Below, one piece after another: positions 16,185-24,154 of a DNA stretch of 48,684 nt; the first letter of the stretch is position 1; each line of letters opens with the position of its first letter. A program made the position numbers and the translations under genes. The notes under the pieces are model-generated. The model was not told where the DNA came from. It saw only the letters and a program-made list of their open reading frames with translations, and did no database searches. This DNA comes from a virus: the IMG/VR virus record IMGVR_UViG_3300020171_000017, positions 1 through 48,684 of that record; one strand, 5' to 3'.

Positions 16185-17198
16185 ATGGCTGATTTAACAC
16201 GTGGTTTTACGACAACTGATGGTATTGACTTAAACGAAGTGTTGTATGGTACAGTGCTTCCTATTGTTGATTTATATAATCAAGAAGAAGTACTCGATTT
16301 ACGTGCGTTACTTTGTTCTGACTGGGACGAAAGCTATATAAAGTTCGATTCTAGCGGGCAATGGAAGTTCCAGAAGTTAGGTGAATCTGAAAAACCTACT
16401 TCAAAGAAAAAAGCTTGGGGTAAAATGCAAAAAGACTGTGCGAAGTACGGTCTTGACATTGGCTATACATACGACTGGCTGATGAGCGAAGCTTCAAGTG
16501 CGGCAGAAATTACTGCTATGGCGCGTAAAGCTGTTGAAAGAGACAGAGCTTTACAGACTGCTGTAATTTTAAGTGAGTTATTGACATCTGGTGGTTTTTT
16601 CAACGGTAGTTTCGAAGCTGGCGAGAATATGGCAACTCCTCCGACATTCGGGGCGAATACATTTTTAGCTGGTCATAGTCACTATGTTGCTTCTGGTTCA
16701 GCGACATTAACACTCGCGACAATCACAGCGATGAAATTGCATGCTAAAGAACATGGCTTCAAAGGTAATCTTTGGGGATTCATGAACGCTGACATGACAA
16801 GAAACATCGAAGATTTAGCAGGGTGGTACCAAGCTAGTACAGTGTTAATACCTAATAAAGTTACAGAAAATGTAGCGATTGAAGGTTTTGCAGGCAGGTT
16901 GTTAGGTGTTGATTGGAAAGAAACTGAATGGATGCCTACTGATTATCTTATTATTATCGGTACGCAAGCCGCTGGTGGTGAGAAACCTGTTCGTTATATA
17001 CAGAAGAAAAATCCTTCTGCTAAAGGGTTACTCTTAACACCTGGTAGTTACGATCCGAAATATCCGATCATCGATGCTGATTACCTACATTGGTTAGAAG
17101 CGAAGATCATCGTTAGAGGCGCAGGTGTTGTGTATCAATTAACAACAGATGCTTACGCTGATCCTGACATAACAACAAATGTAGTTGAACAAGATTAA
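16185..17198 (+). CDS. major capsid protein (HK97-fold)
   Basis: A 337-residue protein from ATG 16185. A GTG at 16173 would add four residues but overlaps the Shine-Dalgarno site AAGGGGGTGA. The N-terminus resembles long-arm HK97-type capsid proteins (DLNEVLYGTVLPIVDLYNQEEVLDLRALL). The sequence continues as an alpha/beta shell protein with an extended Gly-rich region (GGFFNGSFEAGENMATPP) and a C-terminal segment LEAKIIVRGAGVVYQLTTDAYADP. Length, gene order (protease/scaffold, cement, then this) and strong ribosome-binding signals all fit. A promoter sits in its last codons, so genes after the capsid can be driven separately. Confidence 0.8.
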   Translation: MADLTRGFTTTDGIDLNEVLYGTVLPIVDLYNQEEVLDLRALLCSDWDESYIKFDSSGQWKFQKLGESEKPTSKKKAWGKMQKDCAKYGLDIGYTYDWLMSEASSAAEITAMARKAVERDRALQTAVILSELLTSGGFFNGSFEAGENMATPPTFGANTFLAGHSHYVASGSATLTLATITAMKLHAKEHGFKGNLWGFMNADMTRNIEDLAGWYQASTVLIPNKVTENVAIEGFAGRLLGVDWKETEWMPTDYLIIIGTQAAGGEKPVRYIQKKNPSAKGLLLTPGSYDPKYPIIDADYLHWLEAKIIVRGAGVVYQLTTDAYADPDITTNVVEQD

Positions 17199-17213
17199 TA
17201 TTTGTGGTATAGT
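17185..17213 (+). promoter_or_regulatory. sigma70-type promoter, TTGAAC-17-TATAGT
   Basis: TTGAAC (17185-17190) and TATAGT (17208-17213) with a 17-bp spacer and TGG before the -10 box. It begins inside the capsid gene. It is followed by a leader of about 60 bp, a long hairpin and then the gene at 17341. It would drive the first part of the glycan block. Confidence 0.6.
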
Positions 17214-17270
17214 GTAAAATATTAATCCTTTAAAATGTATATGAAATTAAATTTAAATATGAAAAATACA

Positions 17271-17323
17271 CAGGGCAATGTGAATTTGAATAACTCAAAT
17301 TTCTCATTGCCCTGTTTCTGTTT
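17271..17323 (+). terminator. long hairpin leader, terminator- or attenuator-like
   Basis: CAGGGCAATG (17271-17280) and CATTGCCCTG (17305-17314) are perfect complements. The inner arms GAATTTGA and TCAAATTTC extend the stem, with one mismatch and one bulge, to a 5-nt loop. TTTCTGTTT follows, a weaker T tract than in the other terminators. It lies between a promoter and its first gene, so partial termination or attenuation is likely. Confidence 0.6.
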
Positions 17324-17340
17324 AAAACGGAGGAATGTAG

Positions 17341-17718
17341 ATGTCTAAGAAATATCGTATTATACAAGGTTTTTTTTACAAAGGTAAAGATGGCAAAGCA
17401 AAACAAGCTGTGCGTATAGGGCCTGGTGAAGAATGCCCTGAATTAGATTCTAATGAACGTGATCGGTTGTTAAGAGAAGAAAGAATTTGTGAAATAAGTG
17501 AGAATGGCGAGAATATCAGGTACAGAAAATTACTTAATTTAGGTGAAGAGCAGATTGATAATCTTTTGCGTAAACCTAATAATTTTATTGTTAATGAAAT
17601 AAAAAACGTGATGTATTCAAAAGATACATTATCTAAAATTTACGCGAAAGCCGAGCAGCTTAAACTTGGTAAAGCGTTATTAGAGGTAGTTGAATTACGC
17701 ATCGACGGCGAACTTTAG
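17341..17718 (+). CDS. small post-capsid protein of unknown function
   Basis: A 125-residue soluble protein behind CGGAGG. The N-terminal half is beta-like (YRIIQGFFYKGKDGKAKQAVRIGPGEE). The C-terminal half (about 70-125) is helical and may be a small three-helix DNA- or protein-binding module (SKIYAKAEQLKLGKALLEVVELR). Many tailed phages carry a short gene directly after the capsid that encodes a head-completion or accessory head protein; that is plausible here but not shown by a motif. It is the first gene after the hairpin leader and lies 32 bp before the first glycosyltransferase. Confidence 0.6.
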   Translation: MSKKYRIIQGFFYKGKDGKAKQAVRIGPGEECPELDSNERDRLLREERICEISENGENIRYRKLLNLGEEQIDNLLRKPNNFIVNEIKNVMYSKDTLSKIYAKAEQLKLGKALLEVVELRIDGEL

Positions 17719-17749
17719 AATTTAATTAGGTCGATTGATAGGAGAATAG

Positions 17750-20050
17750 ATGAAGAAACTGCTAATTCATACCGATTCGCCGATGCTGCAGTCTGGCTTC
17801 GCGAGATGCGGTAGAGAACTTGCCAAACGATTTTACGAAAAAAAACATATAGATACACAGGGGAAAGAAGAGCGTGATTTTGAGATATCTTATGCCGCAT
17901 GGCATTATTTCAATAAACGTTACGATTTCCCCTATTTTTTATACCCGTTAAGTAAGGCTGATGGTGATGAACCGAAACAATTTAAAGTTATTCTTGGCGA
18001 CAGCCAGCCTGACTTAATCTTTTCGATTGGTGATCTTTGGAATTTCCAATCAATCTATGAAGTGGTCAGAGAGTATAAAGAAACTAAACCAGATGCCAAG
18101 TGGATTTTATGGCTGACGGTTGATGGTGAGCATCTACATCCTTCTTGGAAACAGGTACTTGATTATGCTGATGATGTGAATGTGTTTTCAAATTTCGCTA
18201 AAAATGAAATAAATTTATATTCCGGTATACAGGCTAATATTGTTTATCCTGGAGTGGATAGAGAAGTGTTTCATCCTATTAAAACAAATATTAAAGACAA
18301 TTCGTTGCCTTTTAATATAGGCCAAACGTTTTTAGTATTGAATGTAAATCAGAATACTGATCGTAAAAACATACCATTGACATTAGAAGGATTTAGAGAT
18401 TTCGCTAAAGACAAAGAAGATGTATTTATGATGTTAGTGACAGATCCTGAAGATCCGCATGGTTATGATTTATGGGATTTTATAAAATCTATGGGGTTGA
18501 ATAAAAAAGTAGCGATTACTCGCGAGGCAGGCCCTTTAAATGGCATGTCAGATGCTAAATTGAATTTGATGTATAACTTGGCTTCTGTAAGTATCAATAC
18601 AAGCATAGGTGAAGGGTTGTCGCTGCCTACATTAGAGGCTATGGCTGTCGGTACGCCTGTTCTCGCCACTGATTATGCCGCAGTACCTGAATTGATTAAT
18701 CAAGGCGGTGGTATAAAATTAAAAATCGTTGGGCATATGTATGGCTTTAATGGTATCAGGCGCGCGTTAGTCTCGAAAGAAGACGTTACCGCGCAATTAA
18801 ATATAATGTATCAGGATTATAAAACTGATAAGAAGTTGAAAAATTGGATATCAGAGAAATCACAGAAATTCGCCAGTATGTTGACCTGGGATAGAACTGC
18901 TAATATATTTTTTAAACGCATAGATAAAGTGTTAGAGAAAAAACAATTTAATTTTGTGCGTAATAGAGTAAAGATTAAAGAAATAAATCCTTTAATAGTT
19001 ATTCCAAGTTGGGGCACGCATTGCGGTATTGCGGAATATACTAAATCATTATTTGATGCAATTAGAGTAAGAGGCCAGCATGTAGTTACATTAGGCACGA
19101 ATGATTATGAAACGATAATTAAAATTGTTGAAGAAGGTAAATATAATGTTGTGAATATTGAACATGAATTTTCATTTTTTAAAGACAAAGAAGCGTTAAG
19201 TAAGATCCTTAAAAAACTTAACGAAATGAAGGTTAAGACAATTTTGACCATGCACTCATTAGTACCTGGTTTGGTGTCGCATAATGAATCGATTCTTACT
19301 AATGTCGATGAATTAATAGTGCATGCTGATTTTTTTAAACAAACATTAATGAAAAGGTTTGATGATAAAATTGGTAAATTTATTCCTGAAACTTGTAATA
19401 TTGAAGTTATACCTATGGGATGTGGTGATTTACACGAATATAATGTAGAAAAGATAAATGAAACAAAAAAACAATTGGGAATTGCAGAAAAAGCGCCTAT
19501 TATCGGTTCCTTCGGTTTTTTAAGAGATCAAAAAGGTTATCAAAACTTGCTTTTAGCAATTAAATTGTTGAAAGAAGAAGGTTTTAAAGATGTTTTAGCG
19601 TTATTGGTGTGTCCGCCGCACGAATTTGGATCGAAAACATATGATGAATCGTTTTTTAACTTTATTGAACGGCAAGGAATGAAAGATAATGTGCTGATTA
19701 TTAGAGAGTATCTTAAAGAAGAGAAATTACTCGATGTTTTACAGTGCGCCGATGTGTTTGTGCTGAATTATCAAGATCAACCGTCTGGCGGCGGTATATC
19801 TGCCGCTGTGAAGACGTTATTCCGCACGCAAAGACCGATTATTGTGAACGATGGGATCGCTTTTGCCGATTTAACGAATGAAGTGCTGAAGATTAAGAGT
19901 GTGTCGCCTTTGTCGTTGATCGAACCGATAAAAAATGTACTGGAAAATAAAGAATTAGCCGAGCAATTGGTTAAAAACGCGAATAAATATATTGAAAACA
20001 ATAATTGGGAGTGCGTGGCACAGAAACATTTAGATTTGTATGCGAAATAG
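17750..20050 (+). CDS. tandem double GT-B glycosyltransferase (GT4-like)
   Basis: A 766-residue protein with two GT-B units. The N-terminal unit (about 1-390) begins MKKLLIHTDSPMLQSGF and has the GT4 donor-site E-x7-E motif in GEGLSLPTLEAMAVGTPV, followed by ATDYAAVPE. The C-terminal unit (about 405-766) begins PLIVIPSWGTHCGIAEYT and has a retained phosphate/sugar-loop region (LNYQDQPSGGGISAAV), but the E-x7-E pair is not conserved there, so that half may use a variant site. GT4 enzymes are retaining and use nucleotide sugars. Being twice the usual length, one polypeptide may add two sugars. Good AGGAG site. It is the first gene of the glycan cassette. Confidence 0.85.
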   Translation: MKKLLIHTDSPMLQSGFARCGRELAKRFYEKKHIDTQGKEERDFEISYAAWHYFNKRYDFPYFLYPLSKADGDEPKQFKVILGDSQPDLIFSIGDLWNFQSIYEVVREYKETKPDAKWILWLTVDGEHLHPSWKQVLDYADDVNVFSNFAKNEINLYSGIQANIVYPGVDREVFHPIKTNIKDNSLPFNIGQTFLVLNVNQNTDRKNIPLTLEGFRDFAKDKEDVFMMLVTDPEDPHGYDLWDFIKSMGLNKKVAITREAGPLNGMSDAKLNLMYNLASVSINTSIGEGLSLPTLEAMAVGTPVLATDYAAVPELINQGGGIKLKIVGHMYGFNGIRRALVSKEDVTAQLNIMYQDYKTDKKLKNWISEKSQKFASMLTWDRTANIFFKRIDKVLEKKQFNFVRNRVKIKEINPLIVIPSWGTHCGIAEYTKSLFDAIRVRGQHVVTLGTNDYETIIKIVEEGKYNVVNIEHEFSFFKDKEALSKILKKLNEMKVKTILTMHSLVPGLVSHNESILTNVDELIVHADFFKQTLMKRFDDKIGKFIPETCNIEVIPMGCGDLHEYNVEKINETKKQLGIAEKAPIIGSFGFLRDQKGYQNLLLAIKLLKEEGFKDVLALLVCPPHEFGSKTYDESFFNFIERQGMKDNVLIIREYLKEEKLLDVLQCADVFVLNYQDQPSGGGISAAVKTLFRTQRPIIVNDGIAFADLTNEVLKIKSVSPLSLIEPIKNVLENKELAEQLVKNANKYIENNNWECVAQKHLDLYAK

Positions 20051-20059
20051 GAGATGAAA

Positions 20060-21019
20060 ATGGCTGAAAAATGTAAAATAGGTATTGGAGCACCAACCTA
20101 TAACTCGGTAAAACGGTTAGAGATGTTACTTTCTTCGCTGGAACTTTATGGGGTAGATAGTTATGACGCACGAGTTGTGATCTTGGATGATGGTTCGCCT
20201 GATCCAGAGATGAGAAAAGGTGTTGAAGAACTCGCACTTCGGTTTGGTGCAGATTTTATTCAGCATGAAACTAATAAAGGTATACCTGCGGCGTGGAATT
20301 CGTTGACGGATCACTGTGATTGTCAATATATGATTTTACTAAATGACGATATTGCGGTTTCTCAAAATTGGCTGAGAAACTTTGTTTATTTTATGGATAA
20401 TAATCCACAAATCGGCAATGTTGGGTTTTCTATTGTGCATGTTGATCCCGTTACGATGTTGCCTGACAAAAGATTTACGCCACCTGATGAAAATTCTCCA
20501 CCTGGTCGTTGTGGCTCACCCAATGGCTGTAGCTTTGGCTTCCGTAAAGAATTATGGAAAAAGATAATTAATCATGACAATAGCCGGGGGTTTTGGGAAA
20601 ATCTGATCAGTTTTTATGAGGAATTATCGTTTTCTTTTGAGATAGCGAAGATGGGTTTCCATTCTTTTCAGTTACCTACACCACTTTTAGAGCATTTAGG
20701 TAGTCGTACTTTTGGTGAAAATAAAGAACTATCTACAAGACAAATAGGTTCCTATATTACAAAAGAAGAATATTTGCGTAGAATGAAAGAAAATAAAAAT
20801 TTATGGATACCGTTTGAACAACACGAGGAATTAGCCTTAAAACAAAATTTAGCCTTACGGATGGATTATTCAAGAATGATGTTTTCGAAACATTGGGGTG
20901 CGGATGATTATCTTTCTTCTCCACAAGTATTTGTACATTCTAAATATGTAGATATATTGCCAAAAATAGAGGTTAAATGGTTGGATAAAGATGGGAATGA
21001 GAGAAAGCAGCTGATATGA
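20060..21019 (+). CDS. GT2-family (GT-A) glycosyltransferase
   Basis: A 319-residue protein. AGGAG (20049-20053) is spaced correctly for ATG 20060, so I prefer this to ATG 20054. The N-terminus has the GT-A nucleotide-binding core GIGAPTYNSVKRLEMLL, VVILDDGSPDPE, and the metal-site DxD-like LLNDDIAVSQNW. A later acidic segment (FYEELSFSFEIAK) is in the place of the catalytic base. The enzyme transfers a sugar from a nucleotide-diphosphate donor. No membrane segment is seen, so it is cytoplasmic. The gene ends with TGA exactly at the left end of the inserted IS element, and its protein appears complete. Confidence 0.85.
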   Translation: MAEKCKIGIGAPTYNSVKRLEMLLSSLELYGVDSYDARVVILDDGSPDPEMRKGVEELALRFGADFIQHETNKGIPAAWNSLTDHCDCQYMILLNDDIAVSQNWLRNFVYFMDNNPQIGNVGFSIVHVDPVTMLPDKRFTPPDENSPPGRCGSPNGCSFGFRKELWKKIINHDNSRGFWENLISFYEELSFSFEIAKMGFHSFQLPTPLLEHLGSRTFGENKELSTRQIGSYITKEEYLRRMKENKNLWIPFEQHEELALKQNLALRMDYSRMMFSKHWGADDYLSSPQVFVHSKYVDILPKIEVKWLDKDGNERKQLI

Positions 21020-21029
21020 ACAAGAAATC

Positions 21030-21052
21030 GCACCGCAATCTATGAGCGGTGC
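21030..21052 (+). repeat. left-end hairpin of the IS element
   Basis: GCACCGC (21030-21036) and GCGGTGC (21046-21052) form a perfect 7-bp stem with a 9-nt loop. Y1 transposases recognise hairpins of this kind on one strand. It lies between the glycosyltransferase stop and the end of tnpA. Confidence 0.75.
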
Positions 21053-21058
21053 TCATAG

Positions 21059-21463
21059 TTAGGTGCGTTGATTCTGTATATATTTCTTAACAATATCTAA
21101 AGGAGCACCGCCAGTGGAAACAGCGAAATATCCAGATGACCAAAGTGTGTGTAAATGTCTTCCGAAATATGGGAAGGCGTACTTATGTTTTAGATATGAT
21201 GATGATTTTGCTTTTAATGCACCTATAACATTTCCAAGTGTATCTTGTGGAGTTAATTCTAGAAGAAAATGCACATGGTCTGTATCTCCGTTTATTTCAG
21301 TAATTTTTACTAACATTTTTTCTGCCATATTCGGCAGTACAGCGATCAAATCTTTAAGAATATCGTGAGAAAGACAGTGATACCTAAATTTAGTGACCCA
21401 GACAACGTGGTAAGTAAGAAAGAACTTACAATGTGCCTTACTTTTAAGGTCGTCATATCTCAT
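21059..21463 (-). CDS. tnpA: IS200/IS605 Y1 transposase TnpA
   Basis: A 134-residue HUH single-strand transposase. The HUH motif is HVH (H63, H65 in DTDHVHFLLEL) and the catalytic Tyr is Y128 in VKKYIQNQ. The opening SKAHCKFFLTYHVVWVTKFR and the segment LWSSGYFAVSTGG are signatures of the family. The enzyme cuts and rejoins single-stranded ends at the subterminal hairpins and works as a dimer. Length is normal and there is no frameshift, so it may be active. Its 5' end overlaps that of tnpB on the other strand. It is the only clear minus-strand gene in the window. Confidence 0.95.
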   Translation of the reverse strand: MRYDDLKSKAHCKFFLTYHVVWVTKFRYHCLSHDILKDLIAVLPNMAEKMLVKITEINGDTDHVHFLLELTPQDTLGNVIGALKAKSSSYLKHKYAFPYFGRHLHTLWSSGYFAVSTGGAPLDIVKKYIQNQRT

Positions 21464-22510
21464 AAATTAACTCCTATTTTGGATTTGTTATACCAGAAAG
21501 CAAATGTATGTGTTAAAGAAATGTTAACGCATAGAGAACTTTCTTCTTCAAAATATTATAAAAGTATTCCGTGCGTACTTGCGAAATCTCTTATTACAAA
21601 ATATCAGAAAAATAAAAAGATTAAGATGGTTAGTAAGTTAGTATTACCTATATGTGGAGATAAAGGGAAACAAGTAAAACTTGTTAATGATGGAGTTCGT
21701 ATTCCTGCTATTTTTAAAAAAATAATAATACCAATAATTTTTCCTAAACCGATTGTTGGACATATTAGACAAGTTGAGTTCTTCAAAAGAAACAAAAAAT
21801 GGTTTATGTCCTACTCATATAATACTCTTATTATAGCACAACAAACAGTATTAAGTTATCTTGGAGTTGATAGAAATGCTGTAGGTAATGTTGCTACGAT
21901 TGCAGACTCTGCTACTGGCAAAGTTATGGTACTCGGATGCGATGTATCAAAAATAACAGAAAATTTTCGTAACCGCAGAAAGAATTTACAAAGGAAAGGA
22001 GCAAATCATGCATTAATAAAACTCAAAAGAAAACAAAGTAATAAGATTAAAGATATTAACCACAAAGTTTCCCGTACCATTGTTGACTATGCCAAAGTAC
22101 ATCGTTCCGCTATTGTGTTAGAAGATTTAGGGAATATTTCTAAAAAAGGTAAAGCCAAGAGATATGTACAGAGATCTCAGTGGTCTTTTTATCAATTAGA
22201 AATGTTTCTAAAATACAAAGCGGCTTTGCTTGGCATACCACTTTACTATATTAATCCTAGGTACACTAGTCGGATATGCAGTAGATGTGGCAGCCTCAAC
22301 TTACCAAATGGTAAGTGCTATAAATGCACATCATGTGGACACTTTGACCATAGAGATGCCAACGCTGCTTTCAATATATCAGCACAGGCAGATTTTCTCT
22401 GTAGGAGAACAGCAGTAGACAGAGTTGCTGCTGTGGGGCATATTGGTATTCCCCTAAACCAGAGAGTTGAGGAAGCAATGCAACTGGAATCGTTGGGCGG
22501 TGCCCGATGA
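21431..22510 (+). CDS. tnpB: RNA-guided nuclease TnpB
   Basis: A 359-residue protein from ATG 21431 (MCLTFKVVISH, the usual TnpB opening); an earlier in-frame ATG at 21365 is inside the antisense tnpA and is rejected. The RuvC site is complete: D147 in GVDRNAVGN, E231 in VLEDLGN and D309 in DHRDANAAFNI. A zinc ribbon (CSRCG...CTSCG) is present in full. TnpB uses an RNA made from the 3' end of the element to cut target-site DNA, which helps the element persist. It reads in the same direction as the surrounding operon and its TGA overlaps the next gene's ATG, so it can be translated within the operon transcript. Confidence 0.93.
   Translation: MCLTFKVVISHKLTPILDLLYQKANVCVKEMLTHRELSSSKYYKSIPCVLAKSLITKYQKNKKIKMVSKLVLPICGDKGKQVKLVNDGVRIPAIFKKIIIPIIFPKPIVGHIRQVEFFKRNKKWFMSYSYNTLIIAQQTVLSYLGVDRNAVGNVATIADSATGKVMVLGCDVSKITENFRNRRKNLQRKGANHALIKLKRKQSNKIKDINHKVSRTIVDYAKVHRSAIVLEDLGNISKKGKAKRYVQRSQWSFYQLEMFLKYKAALLGIPLYYINPRYTSRICSRCGSLNLPNGKCYKCTSCGHFDHRDANAAFNISAQADFLCRRTAVDRVAAVGHIGIPLNQRVEEAMQLESLGGAR
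22493..22507 (+). repeat. right-end hairpin of the IS element
   Basis: TTGGGC (22493-22498) pairs with GCCCGA (22502-22507), with one G-U pair and a 3-nt loop. It overlaps the last codons of tnpB. The 3' end of tnpB plus this region is where the guide-RNA scaffold is expected. Confidence 0.55.
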
Positions 22511-23130
22511 GTATCAAAATTGACCTGCATTTAAGAGAAGATATATTAGAGCATTTCCAAAATTTTGAATATTTCAACTGCAAAAATCCTGAAAGGCTAG
22601 ATTTTTCAAGAGTAGACAATATCACTGGCATCCAACAGGAGGCGTTCCTATTATATTGGATTTTAAAACAAATGCAAGAGCATGGTTGGGGGGTGGGGCT
22701 TGACATTGGTTGCGGCCAAGGTGCGCATTTCGGTTGTATCGGTTTAGATAAATATTACGGCAAGTCCCACCCCCAATACGGCGGTGAATATTTACCACAT
22801 ATTACATCCTTAGCAGAAAATATTACTTGTTTTAATGAAGGTACCTTCGGCTGGATCCTTGCGTCACATATTCTCGAACATGTTAATAATCCAGTAATTA
22901 CATTTCGTAGCTGGTTAAAACTGCTTCGTAAAAATGGCATTATAATTCTTTTGCAACCAGATGCAAATTTTGAGATTCCATGTCCGTGGGACCCAAGCCA
23001 TAAAAATTTTTACACACCAGAAGATTTCAGAAACAATTGCATATTGCCGAATCAAGATTTAATTCAAGAATTAGAATTTAATTCACTAAATAATAATTTC
23101 TCAATGAATTTTATCGGCAGGAGGATCTAA
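22507..23130 (+). CDS. class I SAM-dependent methyltransferase
   Basis: A 207-residue protein whose ATG overlaps the tnpB stop (ATGA). SAM motif I is GLDIGCGQGAHFG (about 58-70), an acidic loop follows (GLDKYYG), and motif IV/post-I is GTFGWILASHILEHVNNP, the type-11 methyltransferase pattern. The later LLRKNGIIILLQPD is the usual beta-5 strand region. The acceptor is unknown; in this setting a sugar hydroxyl or carboxyl is likely. The first residues (MSIKIDLHLRED) look native, so the IS insertion did not remove coding sequence. It ends three bases before the next gene. Confidence 0.85.
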   Translation: MSIKIDLHLREDILEHFQNFEYFNCKNPERLDFSRVDNITGIQQEAFLLYWILKQMQEHGWGVGLDIGCGQGAHFGCIGLDKYYGKSHPQYGGEYLPHITSLAENITCFNEGTFGWILASHILEHVNNPVITFRSWLKLLRKNGIIILLQPDANFEIPCPWDPSHKNFYTPEDFRNNCILPNQDLIQELEFNSLNNNFSMNFIGRRI

Positions 23131-23133
23131 AAC

Positions 23134-24153
23134 ATGAAGGTACTTATGCTAACTCACCCCGAACAAGATTACGGAGAATTTTTTCTCTTTTCTGGGCTAA
23201 TCAATTTATTAGGTGAAGATAATCTTATTGTATATCCACAAAAGTTATCATATATGGGTTTTGCGGATACTTCTTATTTATTGCATAATGAAAACAAACG
23301 GGGCATGACTTGTCCTGCTAGTTATGTAGTGCTAAAAAAGCTGCGTATATATCCGTTTGAAGAAATAGTAGATGAGATGTCTAGTATAGATTTAATTGTA
23401 TTAGCATCGCCGAGACATTATGCGATACATGCATTACAGTTTATAAAACAGATTTATGGCAATATACCGAAGCCATTAGCTTTTGTTGATGGCGAAGACG
23501 GCGACAATATACGAGAAGATTTAATTGAAGAATTTAAACCGCAATTTATATTTAAACGTGAATTGCGATACCCGATACCTAATATACATCCTTTACCATT
23601 TTCATCTTGTCTGCCTTATTTGCCTTATTTTGAAGAATTAAAATCTATGCCAAAGACACTTGATGTTTTCGCTTTATTCGGCAATACGCATCAAATACGA
23701 GTGGATGTAATACAGTTTTTATTAGAACAAAATCTGCCTAATTCATATATAGGCATAGATACAAACGCTTTACCTTGGCAAAATGAGAACAGATTTAAAA
23801 TACCGCCGTTAGTAGGGTATGAAGTATACTTAAGAAAGATGGCTTCGGCGAAGATAAACATAGTCTTGCGTGGTCATGGCCGAGATACAGTAAGATATTG
23901 GGAAGCGGCCAATGTAAATTCTCTTATGTTGATAAAAGATCCAGGGATTATTATCCCGCATCCGTATATCGATAAAGTGCATTGTGTTTATTTTGATGAA
24001 TTAAATGATTTACGAGAAAAGATAGATTATTACTTATCGCATGAAGATGAAAGGCTGGCGATAGCTAATAACTGCTTTGAACATACTATGAAATATCATA
24101 CAAATGAAAAAAGAGCCGAACAATTTTTAGAAACAATAAAAAATAACCTATAA
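23134..24153 (+). CDS. CgeB-like GT-B glycosyltransferase
   Basis: A 339-residue protein behind AGGAGG. The C-terminal third (RYWEAANVNSLMLIKD...HCVYFDELNDLREKIDYYLSHEDERLAIANN) has the pattern of the CgeB/Glyco_trans_1_2 family: an E-A-(A/C) donor-site helix, then a tail of D-E-R repeats and a final helix with H. The N-terminal half is a Rossmann-like acceptor domain (MKVLMLTHPEQDYGEFF). The following gene encodes a related enzyme with the same tail design. The family is cytoplasmic; members glycosylate spore coat, flagellin or lipopolysaccharide. Acceptor unknown. Confidence 0.7.
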   Translation: MKVLMLTHPEQDYGEFFLFSGLINLLGEDNLIVYPQKLSYMGFADTSYLLHNENKRGMTCPASYVVLKKLRIYPFEEIVDEMSSIDLIVLASPRHYAIHALQFIKQIYGNIPKPLAFVDGEDGDNIREDLIEEFKPQFIFKRELRYPIPNIHPLPFSSCLPYLPYFEELKSMPKTLDVFALFGNTHQIRVDVIQFLLEQNLPNSYIGIDTNALPWQNENRFKIPPLVGYEVYLRKMASAKINIVLRGHGRDTVRYWEAANVNSLMLIKDPGIIIPHPYIDKVHCVYFDELNDLREKIDYYLSHEDERLAIANNCFEHTMKYHTNEKRAEQFLETIKNNL

Positions 24154-24154
24154 A

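Larger units (their letters stand above)
21020..22510 (+). mobile_element. complete IS200/IS605-type element, divergent tnpA and tnpB
   Basis: The unit holds a Y1 transposase on the minus strand and tnpB on the plus strand, with 5' ends overlapping by 33 bp, the IS605 arrangement. A perfect 7-bp hairpin (21030-21036 with 21046-21052) marks the left end and a shorter hairpin (22493-22498 with 22502-22507) the right end, the latter inside the tnpB stop region. The element lies exactly between the TGA of a glycosyltransferase and the ATG of a methyltransferase. Such elements move as single-stranded circles, insert 3' of a short target and make no target duplication. Exact ends are estimates. Confidence 0.85.

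Noticed and set aside
21114-21368. An 84-codon plus-strand frame inside tnpA
   Set aside because: It is the antisense of a clear HUH transposase.
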